Of a DNA stretch of 64,000 bases, positions 48,986 through 60,164 are shown piece by piece; the stretch's first letter is position 1; each line of letters starts with the position of its first letter. A program made the position numbers and the translations under genes. The notes under the pieces are model-generated. The model did not search any database and was not told the DNA's origin. It saw nothing but the letters and a program-made list of their open reading frames with translations. The stretch comes from Chinchilla lanigera (taxonomy: Eukaryota > Chordata > Mammalia > Rodentia > Chinchillidae): positions 7,682,610 to 7,746,609 of the forward strand of contig NW_004955487.1 of assembly GCF_000276665.1 (NCBI RefSeq). The letters run 5' to 3'.

Positions 48986-49180
48986 AATTCAAAACTTAGT
49001 AACACTAAGAAGTAAGTGCATATTTCTTCTAGGACTTGATGGAAAAGGCAATCTGAGAAAATGTCTAATATGTAATAAAACCTAGAAGAGATAAAAAGAG
49101 ACAGATTGCCACTAGCGAACTTGGAGCAATAATACTTGCATGCATAATTACTAAGCTAAAACAAAAGTTTTAACTAAAGT

Positions 49181-49292
49181 GAAAATTTCAAAGACAGGGC
49201 TGGGGGTGTAACTCAGTGGGAGAGCACTTACCTAACCTGTGCAAAGCCCTGAGTCCAATCCCCACCACCACAAAAACAGAAAATTCAAAGAG
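49181..49292 (+). mobile_element. ID SINE with target-site duplication
   Basis: The body starts GGGCTGGGGGTGTAACTCAG at 49197 and ends 'ccccaccaccacaaaaacag'. Flanks GAAAATTTCAAAGA (49181-49194) and GAAAATTCAAAGAG (49279-49292) form an imperfect duplication. Confidence 0.9.
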
Positions 49293-49294
49293 AA

Positions 49295-49738
49295 AGATAC
49301 TAGGAGTATCTTTAATCATTTTTGAATTTTGATGAACTCAAAACATGGATTTAATGTAGTTAATGTTATTTATCCTTCCCCTAAAATGAGCATATTCAAC
49401 TCAAGAATTATTTTCTGATTTACTACTTGGTTACCTCTGGCCTTTTATGTGTTTTTCAAATCTTTTTACTTTCAAATTTTAATATACTTGCTGCATTTTT
49501 TATCCTTATCACTTAGAAAATTATAAGCTGTTTATAATTAACACATAGTTAATGGTTACTCTAAAAATGCTACCATACAAGTTAGCATGAGTTAAATCAA
49601 ATAAAAATAAATGATATCTCAATTAATTAATATTATAAATTTCCTGCATCTGTTTCAAAGAATTTAAACATCTTTAATTTCAATTACCCCTTTCTTAACA
49701 GGCAGTGATCTTTATTAATACAAATTAATTAATAATGA
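49295..49738. other. Unassigned AT-rich sequence
   Basis: Nothing recognised. Confidence 0.4.
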
Positions 49739-49740
49739 TA

Positions 49741-49742
49741 AC

Positions 49743-49787
<45 letters not shown>

Positions 49788-49788
49788 G
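49741..49788. repeat. (ATT)n microsatellite
   Basis: About 15 uninterrupted ATT units. Confidence 0.95.
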
Positions 49789-49789
49789 T

Positions 49790-50385
49790 GTTTTTGGATT
49801 CTTATCCCTCTTTCCTAAATTTGACCACTTGGGAGCTATTTTAATGCATACATATTGGTAAAATATTCTCTCACTTTTTTGACACTGGTATTTGCTGTTG
49901 TTTTTACTCTCCTGTGGTATGTAAACTTAGAACAACGAGCTCTTTAATCGAGCCTCTGACCATACCATCCCAGATCTTTCTGGATTGTATTACAGATCAT
50001 TAAACCTATGCTGTTAGTGAAAGTGTTTCCTCTTTATAGTAAACCCACCTTTTTTTGTCTCTGTTTTTTTAAATCTTCTAAGGAACTGTGGTATTTTGCA
50101 TTCTTTGCTCATAAGCGGTTAGGAAAGCCTACTTCCTCACTAAAGTGGCCAGTGGTTTCCTGGGGGACACCAGGAGTCTGGAATCTCACCTAGGTCTGCG
50201 TCTCACACACATGATCATTCATAACTCTCACCCATGGTCCATGTCACGGTGCAGCAAGAGACCCTCACAAAGTACAGCTGCATGATTTTCAATTTCTTTG
50301 CTTCCAAAGTGTGAAATTTATATGTGATTCAGACTCCAGAATTTTGTTATAGCAACAGAAAATAAATCAAAACACTATACCAACA
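49790..50385. other. Unassigned sequence
   Basis: Nothing recognised. Confidence 0.4.
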
Positions 50386-50387
50386 CA

Positions 50388-50720
50388 TGAGGGGTGATCA
50401 AAAAATATAGTGAAAATTTAAATTTTAAAAAATGTATTGTAGTAAAATACACACTGCCAATACCCCCTCCCCCAACACACACACTTCAAACACATTCATC
50501 CCATTGTTCTTACCACTTTCTGCCACAGTTCTGAAAATCATTTTTCCTGAGTGTCTTTTCCAGGTGTGATTAAAAAAAGAATCAGTAAACGCTGCTGTGG
50601 AGCATCATCCAACAGAAAAGCAGCTCGTAAAAGCATGACGCTCTATCCTCATCCACCTCAGTCCCCGGACCTGGCACCCAGTGACGTCAGGCTCTGCCTT
50701 GAATCAAAATGACCTACACT
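50388..50720 (+). pseudogene. Mariner-family DNA transposon remnant with transposase signature
   Basis: The left end, 'gaggggtgatcaaaaaatat' at 50391, looks like a mariner terminal repeat. At about 50636-50715 one frame reads 'MTLYPHPPQSPDLAPSDVRL', a match to the conserved mariner transposase block HPPYSPDLAPSD, which carries the third catalytic Asp of the D,D(34)D triad. Tyr is replaced by Gln. The frame ends at a stop soon after and nothing upstream is open. No right terminal repeat was found. In between (50428-50550) lies foreign, L1-like sequence. This is a dead fragment. Confidence 0.7.
50428..50550 (-). mobile_element. L1 3'-end-like insert, antisense (tentative)
   Basis: 'tgtattgtagtaaaatacaca' to 'cacattcatcccattgttcttaccac' resembles the antisense 3' UTR of old L1ME elements. 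It separates the mariner-like end from the transposase piece. Confidence 0.45.
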
Positions 50721-50724
50721 CGGG

Positions 50725-51595
50725 GCTTCAAATACGCTTCACCCTGTTTGTCCACTGTGTTCATCTACTTCTAATTAAATATTAGGATATTTACTCTGAT
50801 GTTTACTTATGCTATTCATTGTGGTACTTATTGCTATTTTTATCCCTTTGCTGTTGTGCATTCTGACTATACCAGTAGAATTACATTAGTGACCAAATAT
50901 GTATGCACACACATGTATCAATATGTGCACATCTATGTTTTCATTTCTTCAAGTATTATGTTACACTTAAATATTTTTTCCCCCAAATTTCCACTTCATG
51001 TCAGTGGTCTTTTATTCTTCATTCATAATTTTTATACCGTATTTTATGCCATTCATTAGGAACAAACTAATACCTTTCTATTCTTTATTTATTAACCATG
51101 ACTACCTGTAATGTAAGTGGACCTGGCTCATTTATAGAAAGAAGCTTATGTATGTTGATCACACTATTCCACTTCATAATATTTGGGCACTTTCTGCTAG
51201 AGTTTTTTACTATGGATTTAGTCTGGATTTCTCCAGATTAGTCTTAATCTTATTCATATGGAGAAGGGTATACAAATTCGGGTCCCTAATGCATGTGAGG
51301 CTCTATGATGATTTAAAAGTCTCACAACATAAATGTATTCATTGCATTATCTTAGGAGAAAAGTGTTTTTCAGTGTGTTCTTGGGAGGAGGAGTAGATGT
51401 TATTTTTAACGCACATAATTTACTGTGAGTTTCAAATCTTAAGAATCTCACTTCATTAGAAAATTGTTTCTCTATTTTGCATGAACCTTAGGTGCTACAT
51501 ACAAATATAAATGTAAGCTGATTTAATTGAATTTTAAGGTTCAAATAAAAAAAAACAGCTCCAGTGCTGATTCTTTTACTTCCTTTACAGCCATG
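50725..51595. other. Unassigned AT-rich sequence
   Basis: No gene or repeat recognised. Confidence 0.4.
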
Positions 51596-51646
51596 ACATT
51601 TTCTTTTCACTCAGGAAGGCGATTTACATTGGAAATGGTACACAAC

Positions 51647-51722
51647 ACACCTCTGAGGTGTGACTCACTGGTGAATCACACACCTTTTTAACTGATGTGC
51701 TTCCAAAGTCGCACATTTGCAT
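51647..51722. promoter_or_regulatory. Cluster of palindromes with AP-1 and octamer motifs
   Basis: ACACCTC-T-GAGGTGT (51647-51661) is a perfect palindrome. TGACTCA, the AP-1 consensus, is at 51661-51667 inside a near-perfect dyad (TGTGACTCA ... TGAATCACA). ATTTGCAT, the octamer, is at 51715-51722. Any one could be chance. The cluster is a candidate enhancer only. Confidence 0.2.
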
Positions 51723-52014
51723 TTCTGCATTTTATCAGACTCTAACAGCAGTTATGGCTGTCCCATGTTCTGACCTGGTATAAGAACTACTGTGCAGTCC
51801 CAAAACTTCCAGATGTGAGGAAACATGTTCTTTGGGGGCATTTGTCTCAGTATTACAAATGCCAGCAACTCTCTTGACTTTCCCATTCAGAGGGATACAT
51901 ATGTAAACATCTTCATTTCCTTCCTACCCTGGGAGAAAATATTTTCTACTGTAGGAGACAAAAATGTCTTTCAAAATATATTTCTGTTGATACCTCTATA
52001 GATATTTCTTGACA

Positions 52015-52220
52015 TCTTCATTTATTTACCTAAGAAATATTTACTGAGTGTCAATTCTGTGGCAGCTGATATTTTCACTTGGGTCATACAGCAGGGCTAT
52101 GAAAGAGCAAATAACCCTCTCTATTGATTTTATCAACTGGAGAAGGCAAAATATTAAAAAGTAACTAAGTAGTTACATAGTGTATTAGGTGGTGCTAGAT
52201 TCTGTCAAGTCCGGTAAAAT
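52015..52220 (+). mobile_element. L2-type LINE 3' fragment
   Basis: 'ctaagaaatatttactgagtgtcaattctgtgg' followed by 'gcagggctatgaaagagcaaataaccctc' and 'agtgtattaggtggtgctag' is the order of an old L2-like 3' end. Confidence 0.6.
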
Positions 52221-52224
52221 ATAC

Positions 52225-53305
52225 TTTTTATTAATATTATTTTTATGATAATAGATACAATAATTATCATTAATAACCAGTTGCAACTCTTAAAAAGACT
52301 ACAAGAAATGTTCTTAGTGAATTGCTCTTCACTGACATTTTTTAATAACATTCATTAACATTTATCATCAGCCTCCATATATGTAACGTGTACACTTTCT
52401 CATGCATTTACCATTAACACCAAGAAGAAGGTGAGTATTGGGCTTCCACTTGCCTAATGTGCAGTTTTCTCTTATCACAGATTATATGATCAGTACGCCA
52501 TTTGCCAAAGATGTTCCATATTTGTTTAACTGTGAGAACACTGCAATTGCACTGTATAGAATGCAATTTTAGTTCCTGATTGAAGTGAACTGTTATTTAA
52601 AGCCAATTTTTAAATAACTATTGTTTCATTACTATTGTGTACAGAGCAGCATGTCAAGTGGAAAAATAAGTTGGTGATAAAATGTTGTTTAGTCTTATTT
52701 TCAAATAATTTGAAAGGATTATTTTAGATCATCTTTCCGAACATCTCTGACTATTGCACTTATGAGGAAGATACAAACAGTAAGTCTCATCATACTTCTT
52801 ACCTGGCAGTTACCTTTGAATGCATAGTTCATTAAGCTCTAATTATTAGCAGAGCTTTCAAATGTCAAATATAGAAACTAGCACACTCTTATTACACAGG
52901 GATATGATGGGAAGTAAGCTGAATAAAATATTTCATTTTGAAATATAAAGAGTAGGAATAATTAGATATGCATTAGGAAAAAAATGATATAATCTTGATT
53001 TCAGAAAAATAAAGAGATAATACTATATGTATTCAAATCTAAGATTATTATTTTAAATACCAAAAAATTAAACACTTTGTATTACAGAATCTGATGTCTT
53101 CATAACTTGGGAAACATAAAATGATTTATATAGCACATGAAAAGTACTAACAGGAAAGGAAAAGATTAATAAATTAGAGTACATTAAAAGGTAGCTTTCT
53201 AGCCATAAAAACAAGAATATGAGGGGTGATCTTTCTCAGAAAAGAGAGAGAGAAACTTATGTAAAATTTTCATGCATAATAAATATATATGTAAATCTTA
53301 CAAAT
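52225..53305. other. Unassigned AT-rich sequence
   Basis: Nothing recognised; a very decayed MIR around 52395-52480 is possible. Confidence 0.35.
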
Positions 53306-53309
53306 AAAA

Positions 53310-54000
53310 GTAGAGAATCAATATAAAATGGAGAAAAGGGTAGGTACTCCAAAAAACAACTTATACAAACAGTTGATAAAGTTTTAAGAACTTCTCCACT
53401 TCAGTGTCAGGCAAATTCAAATTAACTTTATAGGATATCACTGTATCCACAGCAGAATGGTTAACTCATGTGACTTACAGATACACACATAAATGACATC
53501 AACAGCTGTGGGGATATGGAGCAAGAGGAAATTTCACTCTTTGTCACTGTGAATTGACACAACCACTTGGGAAGCTTCCAGGCTGTGTCTCTTAAAGCCA
53601 AACATGAGAGACGGATGCATATTCAATGACACAGCAATTTAACCCATCGCATTAACAGAAATGCTCACATGTTCACTAAAGGGCAGGTACAATAATGTTC
53701 ATCCCATTTCTACCCATACTCCTAAACTAGAAACATTGCAAAGATTCATCAGCAATCAGGTAGATACATAAATGGGAGGACAATTAATATACCTTCCTGA
53801 AAACGTTCACCAAAAAGGATATTCTGATTGATATTACTGTCTGGAGAAAATCATATAAAATTCAAAAACAATAAAATCACCTCTTGTGTAAAGATCAGAA
53901 TAGCGGTTATCTGGAGTACAGAATATGCTGGCAGGGAGGTAGGAAGGCCTTCCGATGCAGATAGTAACCTGTTTTCCAACCTTAGTGCCAGGCTTTCAGC
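53310..54000 (+). mobile_element. L1ME-type 3' region, sense
   Basis: 'tgacacagcaatttaaccc', 'acagaaatgctcacatgttcactaaagg', 'aataatgttcatcccatttc', 'cagcaatcaggtagatacataaatggg', 'atcatataaaattcaaaaac' and 'gatcagaatagcggttatctgg' follow the sense order of an old L1 end. Confidence 0.75.
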
Positions 54001-54004
54001 AATG

Positions 54005-55975
54005 CTTTGAAAAGTCAGTGAGATTGTATTTTTAAGGGATGCATAAGTCTCTGTTTGTTTCATACTATAAATAAACTTTTAAAAAAGTAAATATTCATTG
54101 ATATTATTGAATAATAATATAACTCATTTATGCTTAGCAGAAAAGAAGCAATAGAAAATAAAGTTTCTAGGAGGATGTAATTCCTACAGACCACACTGGT
54201 GAGATTGTTGTCTAAAATTCTGCGGTACCACTAGATCTTTAGGTTTGATGTTCCTCATAAGGATAAATTCATTTTGAGTTTTACAGAATATTTATTTTAA
54301 ATTATTAACAAAACACAGGGAAAAATAGAGCACTGCACAGGCCAATATTACACTCTACTGACCAGATTCTGCAGTCAGAGATTGAATGTGGGTCCTCTGA
54401 TTTATGGATTTCTATAACAAGATTTTCATGGTAATAAAATGCCAATTGTGGAAAATTGAAACTAGATAAAAACTGAATGGCATGCTTTTTATAAAATGAT
54501 TAATTGAAACCAATTTAATTAGAAATGGTGTATTATCAGTACAAGATGAATACAGTAAAATGCTAATGTCAATTACCCATCACTCAAAATGAAGTCCTCT
54601 ATAACTTTCTAAGCACATATACAGTCATCAGCAGCAATATTTTCGTTACAGTTTTAGCGCTGTTTCTGAGCTCTTATCCTAAAGGATGCATTGGCAATCG
54701 GGTTTCAACTAAAGTATTTCTTCAAAAATTATTCTTTACAACTTTATTGTCAGTTTTGATTGCAAAAATATATTCTTTAAATACATCTTAAGTACATGCT
54801 TTAGTCATTGAATGTGTTATATCAAAGTACATTAAAGCAAAAGGAAAGTTTTTATTTCATTTACACGTTGCAATTTTCTCACATTGGTAAGGAAGGTGTT
54901 CACACTGGTGTGTTATTTTTTGACCTACCAGTAGTAGAGCACCAGGTAAGGCCTTTCTGGGCTCACCAGACAAACACCCTTCAAGAAATTACCTAGACTC
55001 AGTGGTACTCAGCTCTGTCATCTGCACAACAAAGTTAATGATTAATCCTGAAGATGCAGAAGTGAGTATGAAACAATTTGATAGCATTTGTATACCTAGG
55101 AATAGTATTTGGTGCATAAAAAATAGTAACAAATATTAGCTCATATTTTTTGCATCTCCACTTAAGTAGTCAAATTTTTGATAAATATGAAAATACTCAG
55201 AGAAAAAATATAGTTGCTTGAAAGAGCAACAAAACTGTAAGATTTTATTAGCATTGTTCTCAAAGTCATAAGATAAGTTATTGCATCTTGAAGAATTTAT
55301 GTGAATTCTGTTTTGTTTTTAAAAGGCAGACTTGAGAAATTAGGAAATGAAGACCTCTGTGATAATTGTGGTTGTCTCTTCAGATACAGCAGCTTAGTTT
55401 CTTTTTTAAATTCCCATTGTCTTAAACATCATAAAACAACAAGTATTTTATATATCTAAATCCTTGTCACTGATTCTTACCTTTATTTGAATATTCTTCA
55501 TTTGAATATGAAAAATGAATATTCTTCATTTTCTGGTTTATAAGTTGCTAGAATGATAAGGACATCATATGCTTATACCTCTGAATAGTTTTATACCTTA
55601 AAATGTAAATATTTAATTTTCATTTGTTGCATGTTGCACATGGTGAAACCAACCACCCAGACCAAACACAAATTAATGAACAAATGAACAAAAATATTTC
55701 AGAAATAAAATTAACTATATAATCTGCAAGGACAAATTTTTCAAGATAGTTGCAGTCTATATCCTATATAGTTATTATATATAATGTTACTAGATGAACA
55801 CATTTCTATCAGTACCTCTCTTCTACCTTACTTTGTTCACTGAAAAAAAAGTTTCCATCATATAATAAATTATTTTCAACTTCACTGTTAACTTATATTA
55901 CCAGACATCTTTATCTATTTTTATCTCCTTTTTGCATTTTGATTAAAGTTACTTTGTTAAAAGTATTTCTATTAT
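54005..55975. other. Unassigned AT-rich sequence
   Basis: No gene recognised. A 16-bp exact direct repeat (TGAATATTCTTCATTT at 55488 and 55516) is the only local structure noted. Confidence 0.4.
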
Positions 55976-55976
55976 A

Positions 55977-56152
55977 ATTTGTATTTAATGCTGGGCATGG
56001 TGGCACACTCCTGTAATCCCAGCACTCAGGAGGTTGAGGCAAGAGGGTCGTTGCAAGTTTGAGACCAGCCTGGGCTGCAAAGTGAATACAAGGCCAGTCT
56101 GAACGGCATAGTGGACCTTGTCTCAAAAAGACCAAATAAATATTTGTATTTA
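55977..56152 (+). mobile_element. B1 SINE with target-site duplication
   Basis: Body 55988-56141: 'gctgggcatggtggcacac', 'gtaatcccagcactcagg', 'gagaccagcctgggctgc', 'ccttgtctcaaaaagacc'. The central segment is internally duplicated. ATTTGTATTTA flanks it at 55977-55987 and 56142-56152. The A-tail is short and no ID tail is present. Confidence 0.95.
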
Positions 56153-56414
56153 TTGAATTCAAAATTTTAATTATTTTCAAGGTGATAATATCCTTGTAAA
56201 ATAAACTGAATTTCTTTTCTAATGACAAGTTTACAGTTTACTTCTACTCCTGAACACAAAATGTTCCACTGTTATTAGTATTTGGTTATAACAGAGCAAG
56301 TCTGAAAATTGAAGTAATCGTAGATTTTTCTTAAAGTGTTAGTATAAGTAATTAATTACAAAATTTCTTTCAAGGATTTAATAACAAAATAAAGGTGTTG
56401 TGTAAAAGATCCTC

Positions 56415-57015
56415 TAGACATACTGAAACATTTTTAGAAAACAGTGTGGAAGTTTCTCAAAAAACCTAAAAGTAAATGTTCCAACAATTTGATTCAGTAA
56501 TCACACCACCGGATGTATACCCTAAAAATTGAAATCGGGATGCCAAAGAGGTTCTGGACTTTCATGTTAACGTTATTCAACACAGCCAAGAAAGTGTTTA
56601 TCAAAAAAAGAATGAATTTTCAAACTATGTTACAGAGACATGGTAGAATTCTACATAGCTTTTAAGAAACAGGAAGTTCTGCCATTTACAACACTGTCCA
56701 TGGACCTAGAAGATATTATGTTGAGGGAAATAAGGCAGATGCAGAGTTACTATAAAGTATCTCTCATTTCTGTGTGAAATATAAAACAGATGAACTCAAA
56801 GTACACACAGAAGGGTAGTTACCAGTGCTGGGAGAGAGACAAGATGTCTGTGAATGAGACAGTGCAAATTACTAGACAGGAGGAAGAAGTTCTGGTGTTC
56901 TGCTGCACAGCGGGGTTAGGATGGTTAATAATAATCATTATTTCAAAATACCCAGAAGAGATTTTAAAGGTTTCTGGCACACAGAAATAATCCATGTTTG
57001 CAGTGATGAATTATA
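56415..57015 (+). mobile_element. L1M-type 3' region, sense
   Basis: 'cagtgtggaagtttctcaaaaaacc', 'caccggatgtataccctaaa', 'cacagccaagaaagtg', 'atggacctagaagatattatgttgaggg', 'gggtagttaccagtgctggg', 'aagttctggtgttctgctgcacag' follow the sense L1 3' end. The 66-codon frame at 56790-56990 is part of this non-coding end. Confidence 0.8.
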
Positions 57016-57024
57016 GATATCTTG

Positions 57025-57175
57025 ATATAATTATATTATTATACCGATAATATAATTATATAATGCATAATTATGTAAAGTTATTATTTTATAATTATTA
57101 TATTATTACACATAATATAATAATATATTATATTATTACACATAATCATGTAAAGTTATTATTTTGTAATTAAAA
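57025..57175. repeat. AT-rich palindrome and short direct repeats
   Basis: Perfect 15-bp arms (57025-57039 and 57047-57061) around a 7-nt spacer (57040-57046). To the right a 'gtaaagttattatttt' block occurs twice and 'tattatattattacacataat' twice, making a locally duplicated AT-rich patch at the L1 tail. Confidence 0.85.
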
Positions 57176-57179
57176 ATAA

Positions 57180-58675
57180 AATTTAAAAAATCATAAAAGT
57201 TATGGAATGTCTGGACAAAAATAGTGTAGTAATCTTGATTTGCACATTAGAATACTATTCAATAACTATAAGATGTACACTGCTTAAAGGTATTCATTTT
57301 CATTTACCTAAAGTGACCAAGATGTAGGCTATACAAGCTTAATTTAACTTAAAGAAGAGGCAAAATACAGCATGCATTTTCTGACTTCAGGAAAAATAAG
57401 CTGGAAATCAATAATAAAAACAAATAAAAATATCTAATTGCTTGGAAATAAAGTAATAAGTTTCTGAACTGACTAAGTAAGAAATCAAGATGTGAGCTAG
57501 GAAATGTTTTGAACTCAGTAGTAATGATAATCTGATATGAATACTTGGGGATTATACACTCATATTCCATTTTGAGAATGGACTTGAGAAAACTGTTTTA
57601 TGAAAAACAAAGCAAAACAACAACAGCAAAAACCAGTGGTCATAATCCTTTGTCCAAGGAGCAATTTGTACAAATGGCTTCAATTGTCAGAGAAAGAAAC
57701 AAGAGAAAAGGTTATTAAATCTATAGAAAAATATAGGCACTTCAGTCTGTATGGGAGACTAATCATTTTACTTTATTTCATATCCATACACTGGCTATGA
57801 CATCACTGATGTTATCTAAGAGAGTTGACAGTTTGTAGAAATATATATGTTTTCATTTTTGGATAGATATAAGACTATAACACTAGATTATGGTTTTCCC
57901 TAAATGCCACGAGTTCTAACAGTTTTTTGACTAACAGCACTTATTGTATTTCTTGACCTTGGTCAGATCTTGTCTTTTCTAATTGAAAAATCACTGTTCT
58001 CTTAAAGACCTCAAATCAGATGTCATCCCTTGATCCTTCTATGGTTTACTGCATGATGTCTTAAGATATAATGCTCAGGGAGAATGTAATTACTATTATT
58101 ACTCCATGAAATACTCACTCGTATTTTCACCTAGAAAAAGTAGCACTGAAAATGATAGTTTTCGTCTCCTGTCTCCCTGAATTCTTATATTGCTAGTATC
58201 ATTATTATCATACTGTTATTTTTAAATTATTTTTACTTTAGCAGTCATAATTAAGTGTGCCTAGAGTGATGTAGCATCTCCTACAGATGACACATTTGAG
58301 TTGCCTCCAAGGACCTTGAATCTCATTATTCTCTCCTATTGTCATTGTAGACCAAAAGACACCAGGAATCCAAAAGTATTTCCATAACAACAAATTGATA
58401 TCAGTTTGTAAAACTAAATTTTTGGACCTAATTCTATCTAAAGATCGAATTGTATTTGATTCTCCCAGTGTGTTTTAAAACTTAGTAGAGGACAGTCATT
58501 ATTTTGGGCAACTGTTATTCTATTATCTGATTTTCACTGCAAAAGACCTATGGCTAAGGATTAAGATTTTTATTTCTTGAGAATAATCATATGAAATTTG
58601 ATTAAGCAACGTGTCATTCATTGATGTAATGGATTGATAACTGGTGGTCAACTTATAACTCCCAGCTGAACTGAG
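57180..58675. other. Unassigned AT-rich sequence
   Basis: No gene or repeat recognised. Confidence 0.4.
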
Positions 58676-58679
58676 TAAC

Positions 58680-59345
58680 TGTGGTGCTGGGTGTGGGAGG
58701 CCCACCTGAGGACTGTTGCCAGCAGTATAAGAGGCAGGCCTGGAGAAGAAGAAGGAGGCTGTTGGGAGCTGAGAGAGGCTGTGGGGAGCTGGCTTTCCTG
58801 ATGAACTTGGCTGTTTTCATCCTCCGAGGAGCTCAGGACCTTGCTGGCACTGAGAATGGCTTTGGTTCACTTTGGGGAGCTCTGGTCCTCACTTGAGCAT
58901 AGCTTCCTGGTTCTGGAGGGGAAGATGGTGTACTGCCGGCCTCCAGGAAAAGCTTGCTACGTTGGCTTCCCTGATGGGAACTCTGCCATCCTGATCATCA
59001 GAGGAGCTCGGGACCTCACTGTTGCCGACGATGGCTGTGGTACCTTTTGGGGGAGCTCTGGCTCTTCTGAGCATCACTTCCTGGCTCCAGTGCAGATCCC
59101 TCAGTCTGCTAGCACAGATCCTTCTTCCTGCTGGCACAGACTTTGTAGATTCCACCACTGACCTTGGGCCTTCCCAGCAGATCCGTGAAACAGGTCTGCA
59201 TGAGACGTTGTCATGGGCCTCCAGTTGGATTCGTGGGAGGCATTGTTATGAGCTCTGGGTATTCAGCTCAACTCATGTAGGACATTGTTGTGGGATCCAG
59301 GCCCTCAGCTGGATTCCTTGGTCTTAGTGTGGACAGATTCCCTGC
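58680..59345 (+). mobile_element. GC-rich LTR-like block with internal duplications (unclassified)
   Basis: A sharp GC-rich island in AT-rich DNA. It begins TGTGGTGCTGGGTGTGGGAGG and has a TATA-like 'agtataagagg' at about 58726. A roughly 127-bp segment at 58791-58917 recurs diverged at 58964-59090. Further on, 'gttgtcatggg', 'ttgttatgagc' and 'ttgttgtggg' mark three shorter repeats at about 59202, 59237 and 59281. I read it as an ERV-type LTR from its size, start and TATA box. Frames of 70-106 codons inside it have no known domain. A processed transcript or non-repeat CpG-poor island is the alternative. Confidence 0.4.
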
Positions 59346-59349
59346 ACTC

Positions 59350-59980
59350 TTTTATATACTGTTCTTTGGGTGACTTATGAATAATCATATGAAGTATGTG
59401 TCCTGTATTATGTTGTTCCCCTTGCAAAATAAGTTCCAAACCGATACAATTAACTAGAAACCCAATTCCAAATTCTTAGATGCTAAGCCCTATATGTCTA
59501 GTTTCCCTGCTTCCAATGAGGTCCCAATAAGTACAAAGGAAAAAAGAAAGTGAGATTCTCCATTTCACAGTAAATTATGAACTGTAGGAATCTGAATGTC
59601 ATACTTTGCTCTCACTTTTCCAAATTTCTTCTTTCTCTGTGGGAACAGCTGTGATATTCTTTCATAGGCGTGGGGTAGATTTCCAAAGCAGAATTCTACA
59701 TGGAGTAATATAAGATTACATGACTATGAAGTGCTCCTCAAACATATGGACATAGTAAACCCATCAATATACAAAACAGACTCAGCATTTACTCCTATTT
59801 TATCAATTGAAAATAAAGCAAATTGATTTGTGCTATTTTCAACTCTTCATACATAATAATTGTTTCTTTAAAATATTCTTGTCTTAGAAAGTATAATTTT
59901 AAACTCAATTAACCCAGGCCGAGGTAAAATATTTTTTACTATGCATTTTCTAATAATCACCTTCTGTCCAGTATTTATTT
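59350..59980. other. Unassigned AT-rich sequence
   Basis: Nothing recognised. Confidence 0.4.
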
Positions 59981-59982
59981 TT

Positions 59983-60160
59983 AGTACTGAAAATTGAACA
60001 CAGGGCCTTCATACTAGCTATATCCCCAGCCCTAATTTTTAATTTTGAGACGGGATCCCTTTAGGTATCTAAGCAGTCCAGGCTGGGTTTGAGCCTATGA
60101 TCCTCCTGCCTCAGCCTCCCACAGTGCTGAGATTACAAATGTATATTGTCACGTCTGGTT
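59983..60160 (-). mobile_element. B1-dID SINE, antisense
   Basis: Reverse ID tail 'actgaaaattgaacacaggg' to 'tatatccccagccc', a T-rich linker, then reverse B1 'cctcctgcctcagcctccc' and 'gctgagattacaaatg'. Confidence 0.85.
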
Positions 60161-60164
60161 TATC

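Noticed and set aside
58841..59161. 106-codon plus frame as a gene
   Set aside because: Its openness follows from GC-rich, duplicated DNA; the overlapping minus frame is equally open and no domain is visible.
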